DNA of 5,778 nt from Desulfurococcales archaeon (GTDB lineage Archaea; Thermoproteota; Thermoprotei_A; Sulfolobales; Desulfurococcaceae): contig JALVHX010000046.1 in assembly GCA_027028805.1 (NCBI GenBank), positions 1 to 5,778 on the forward strand. Reading direction: 5' to 3'. Shown piece by piece: positions 5,529 to 5,778 of the stretch. Both the position numbers and the translations under genes were made by a program. The stretch's first letter is position 1; each line of letters starts with the position of its first letter. The notes beneath the pieces are model-generated. The model did not search any database. It saw only the letters and a list, made by a program, of their open reading frames with translations, and had not been told where the DNA came from.

Positions 5529-5603
5529 ATATAGATGCGCTGGTGTTTAAGGGGGATTACTGGGACTATATAGTATAAGGAGTGGATGGGGGCGCATCTA
5601 TAT
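5529..5603. repeat. Perfect 12-bp inverted repeat bracketing the promoter of the rightward gene
   Basis: ATATAGATGCGC at 5529-5540 and GCGCATCTATAT at 5592-5603 are perfect inverted copies separated by 51 nt. The TATA box at 5566-5578 lies near the middle, and the right arm runs into the first two bases of the ATG at 5602. The layout suggests paired operator sites rather than an RNA hairpin, because the left arm lies upstream of the expected transcript start. Confidence 0.6.
5566..5578 (+). promoter_or_regulatory. TATA box of the right-edge secreted-protein gene
   Basis: CTATATAGTATAA is centred roughly 30 nt before ATG 5602, so transcription should begin at or just before the start codon, giving a leaderless or nearly leaderless mRNA. 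AAGGAG (5578-5583) is too far (18 nt) from the start to be a normal Shine-Dalgarno. Confidence 0.55.
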
Positions 5604-5778
5604 GTCTGCCCGTATTGTTGTATTGGTTCTCCTGTTTCTCTCCATGGCCCCCATCCCTACGGGTATCGGTGTGCCCGTGGAGGATCCCGGGGGGTCTTGG
5701 AGGAGCTACTATCTCTTGATCGGTGGAAACATAACTAATCTCGGCGATGAGCCTGTTTATGTAAACGAGACCGATCTC
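5602..5778 (+). CDS. Secreted or membrane-anchored protein, 3' partial
   Basis: The frame from ATG 5602 is open to the right edge and gives 59 residues. The first 20 look like a signal peptide or N-terminal anchor: MSAR, then a hydrophobic core IVVLVLLFL, then SMAPIPTG. The mature part begins with an acidic/Gly-rich linker and then YYLLIGGNITNLGDEPVYV, which resembles the first strands of an extracellular beta-sandwich domain of the 'G.v.N.gd.pv' type. Two N-glycosylation sequons (NIT at 43, NET at 55) support an extracytoplasmic location. The family cannot be named from this fragment. It is divergent from the small gene at 5104-5433. The TATA box and the 12-bp inverted repeat upstream suggest its own, possibly regulated, promoter. 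Confidence 0.75.
   Translation, partial: MSARIVVLVLLFLSMAPIPTGIGVPVEDPGGSWRSYYLLIGGNITNLGDEPVYVNETDL

Noticed and set aside
5483..5549. 8-bp inverted repeat TAAACACC (5483-5490) and GGTGTTTA (5542-5549)
   Set aside because: It is not placed on any promoter element and is short enough to arise by chance; the nested 12-bp repeat is the stronger signal.
1..5778. CRISPR array, insertion sequence, rRNA or full tRNA genes
   Set aside because: Reading both strands showed no regularly spaced repeats, no transposase motifs and no RNA gene structure.

Overview
The window looks like chromosome from a hyperthermophilic crenarchaeon, most likely Desulfurococcales or a close relative. Arginine is mostly AGG/AGA and isoleucine mostly ATA. 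Genes are tightly packed and use TTG as well as ATG starts, and TATA-like boxes sit about 25 nt from likely transcript starts. The clearest marker is a crenarchaeal-type single-OB-fold SSB; Thermoproteales generally lack this protein (they use ThermoDBP), which argues against that order. This placement is an inference, not a search result.

Left half, + strand: the window opens inside a membrane protein gene (1-749, 5' end missing). It is followed by a two-gene unit: a RavA-like MoxR-family AAA+ ATPase (842-1990) and, 11 bp later, a ViaA-like VWA protein with a complete MIDAS motif (2002-3342). This pair is the archaeal counterpart of the bacterial RavA-ViaA chaperone-like system. The ATPase has a short helical C-terminus instead of the LARA domain by which E. 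coli RavA binds lysine decarboxylase, so its clients must be recognised differently.

Middle, - strand: a protein with two winged-helix domains (3339-4019) runs convergently into the VWA gene, and the two stop codons share one CCTAGG palindrome. Upstream of it is a 127-bp AT-rich spacer with a stem-loop and a T-run on the minus strand. Next comes an SSB operon, also on the - strand: ssb (4587-4997), then a small PqqD-like/RRE-fold protein (4147-4536). No peptide-modifying enzyme is visible beside the PqqD-like gene.

Right end: a small conserved-looking protein of unknown function with a hydrophobic central segment (5104-5433, - strand) is divergent from a secreted or membrane-anchored protein (5602 to beyond the window). 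The 168-bp spacer between them carries a perfect 12-bp inverted repeat bracketing the TATA box of the rightward gene.

The items most worth following up are the minimal archaeal RavA-ViaA pair, the coupling of an orphan RRE-like protein to SSB, and the TATA-bracketing inverted repeats.
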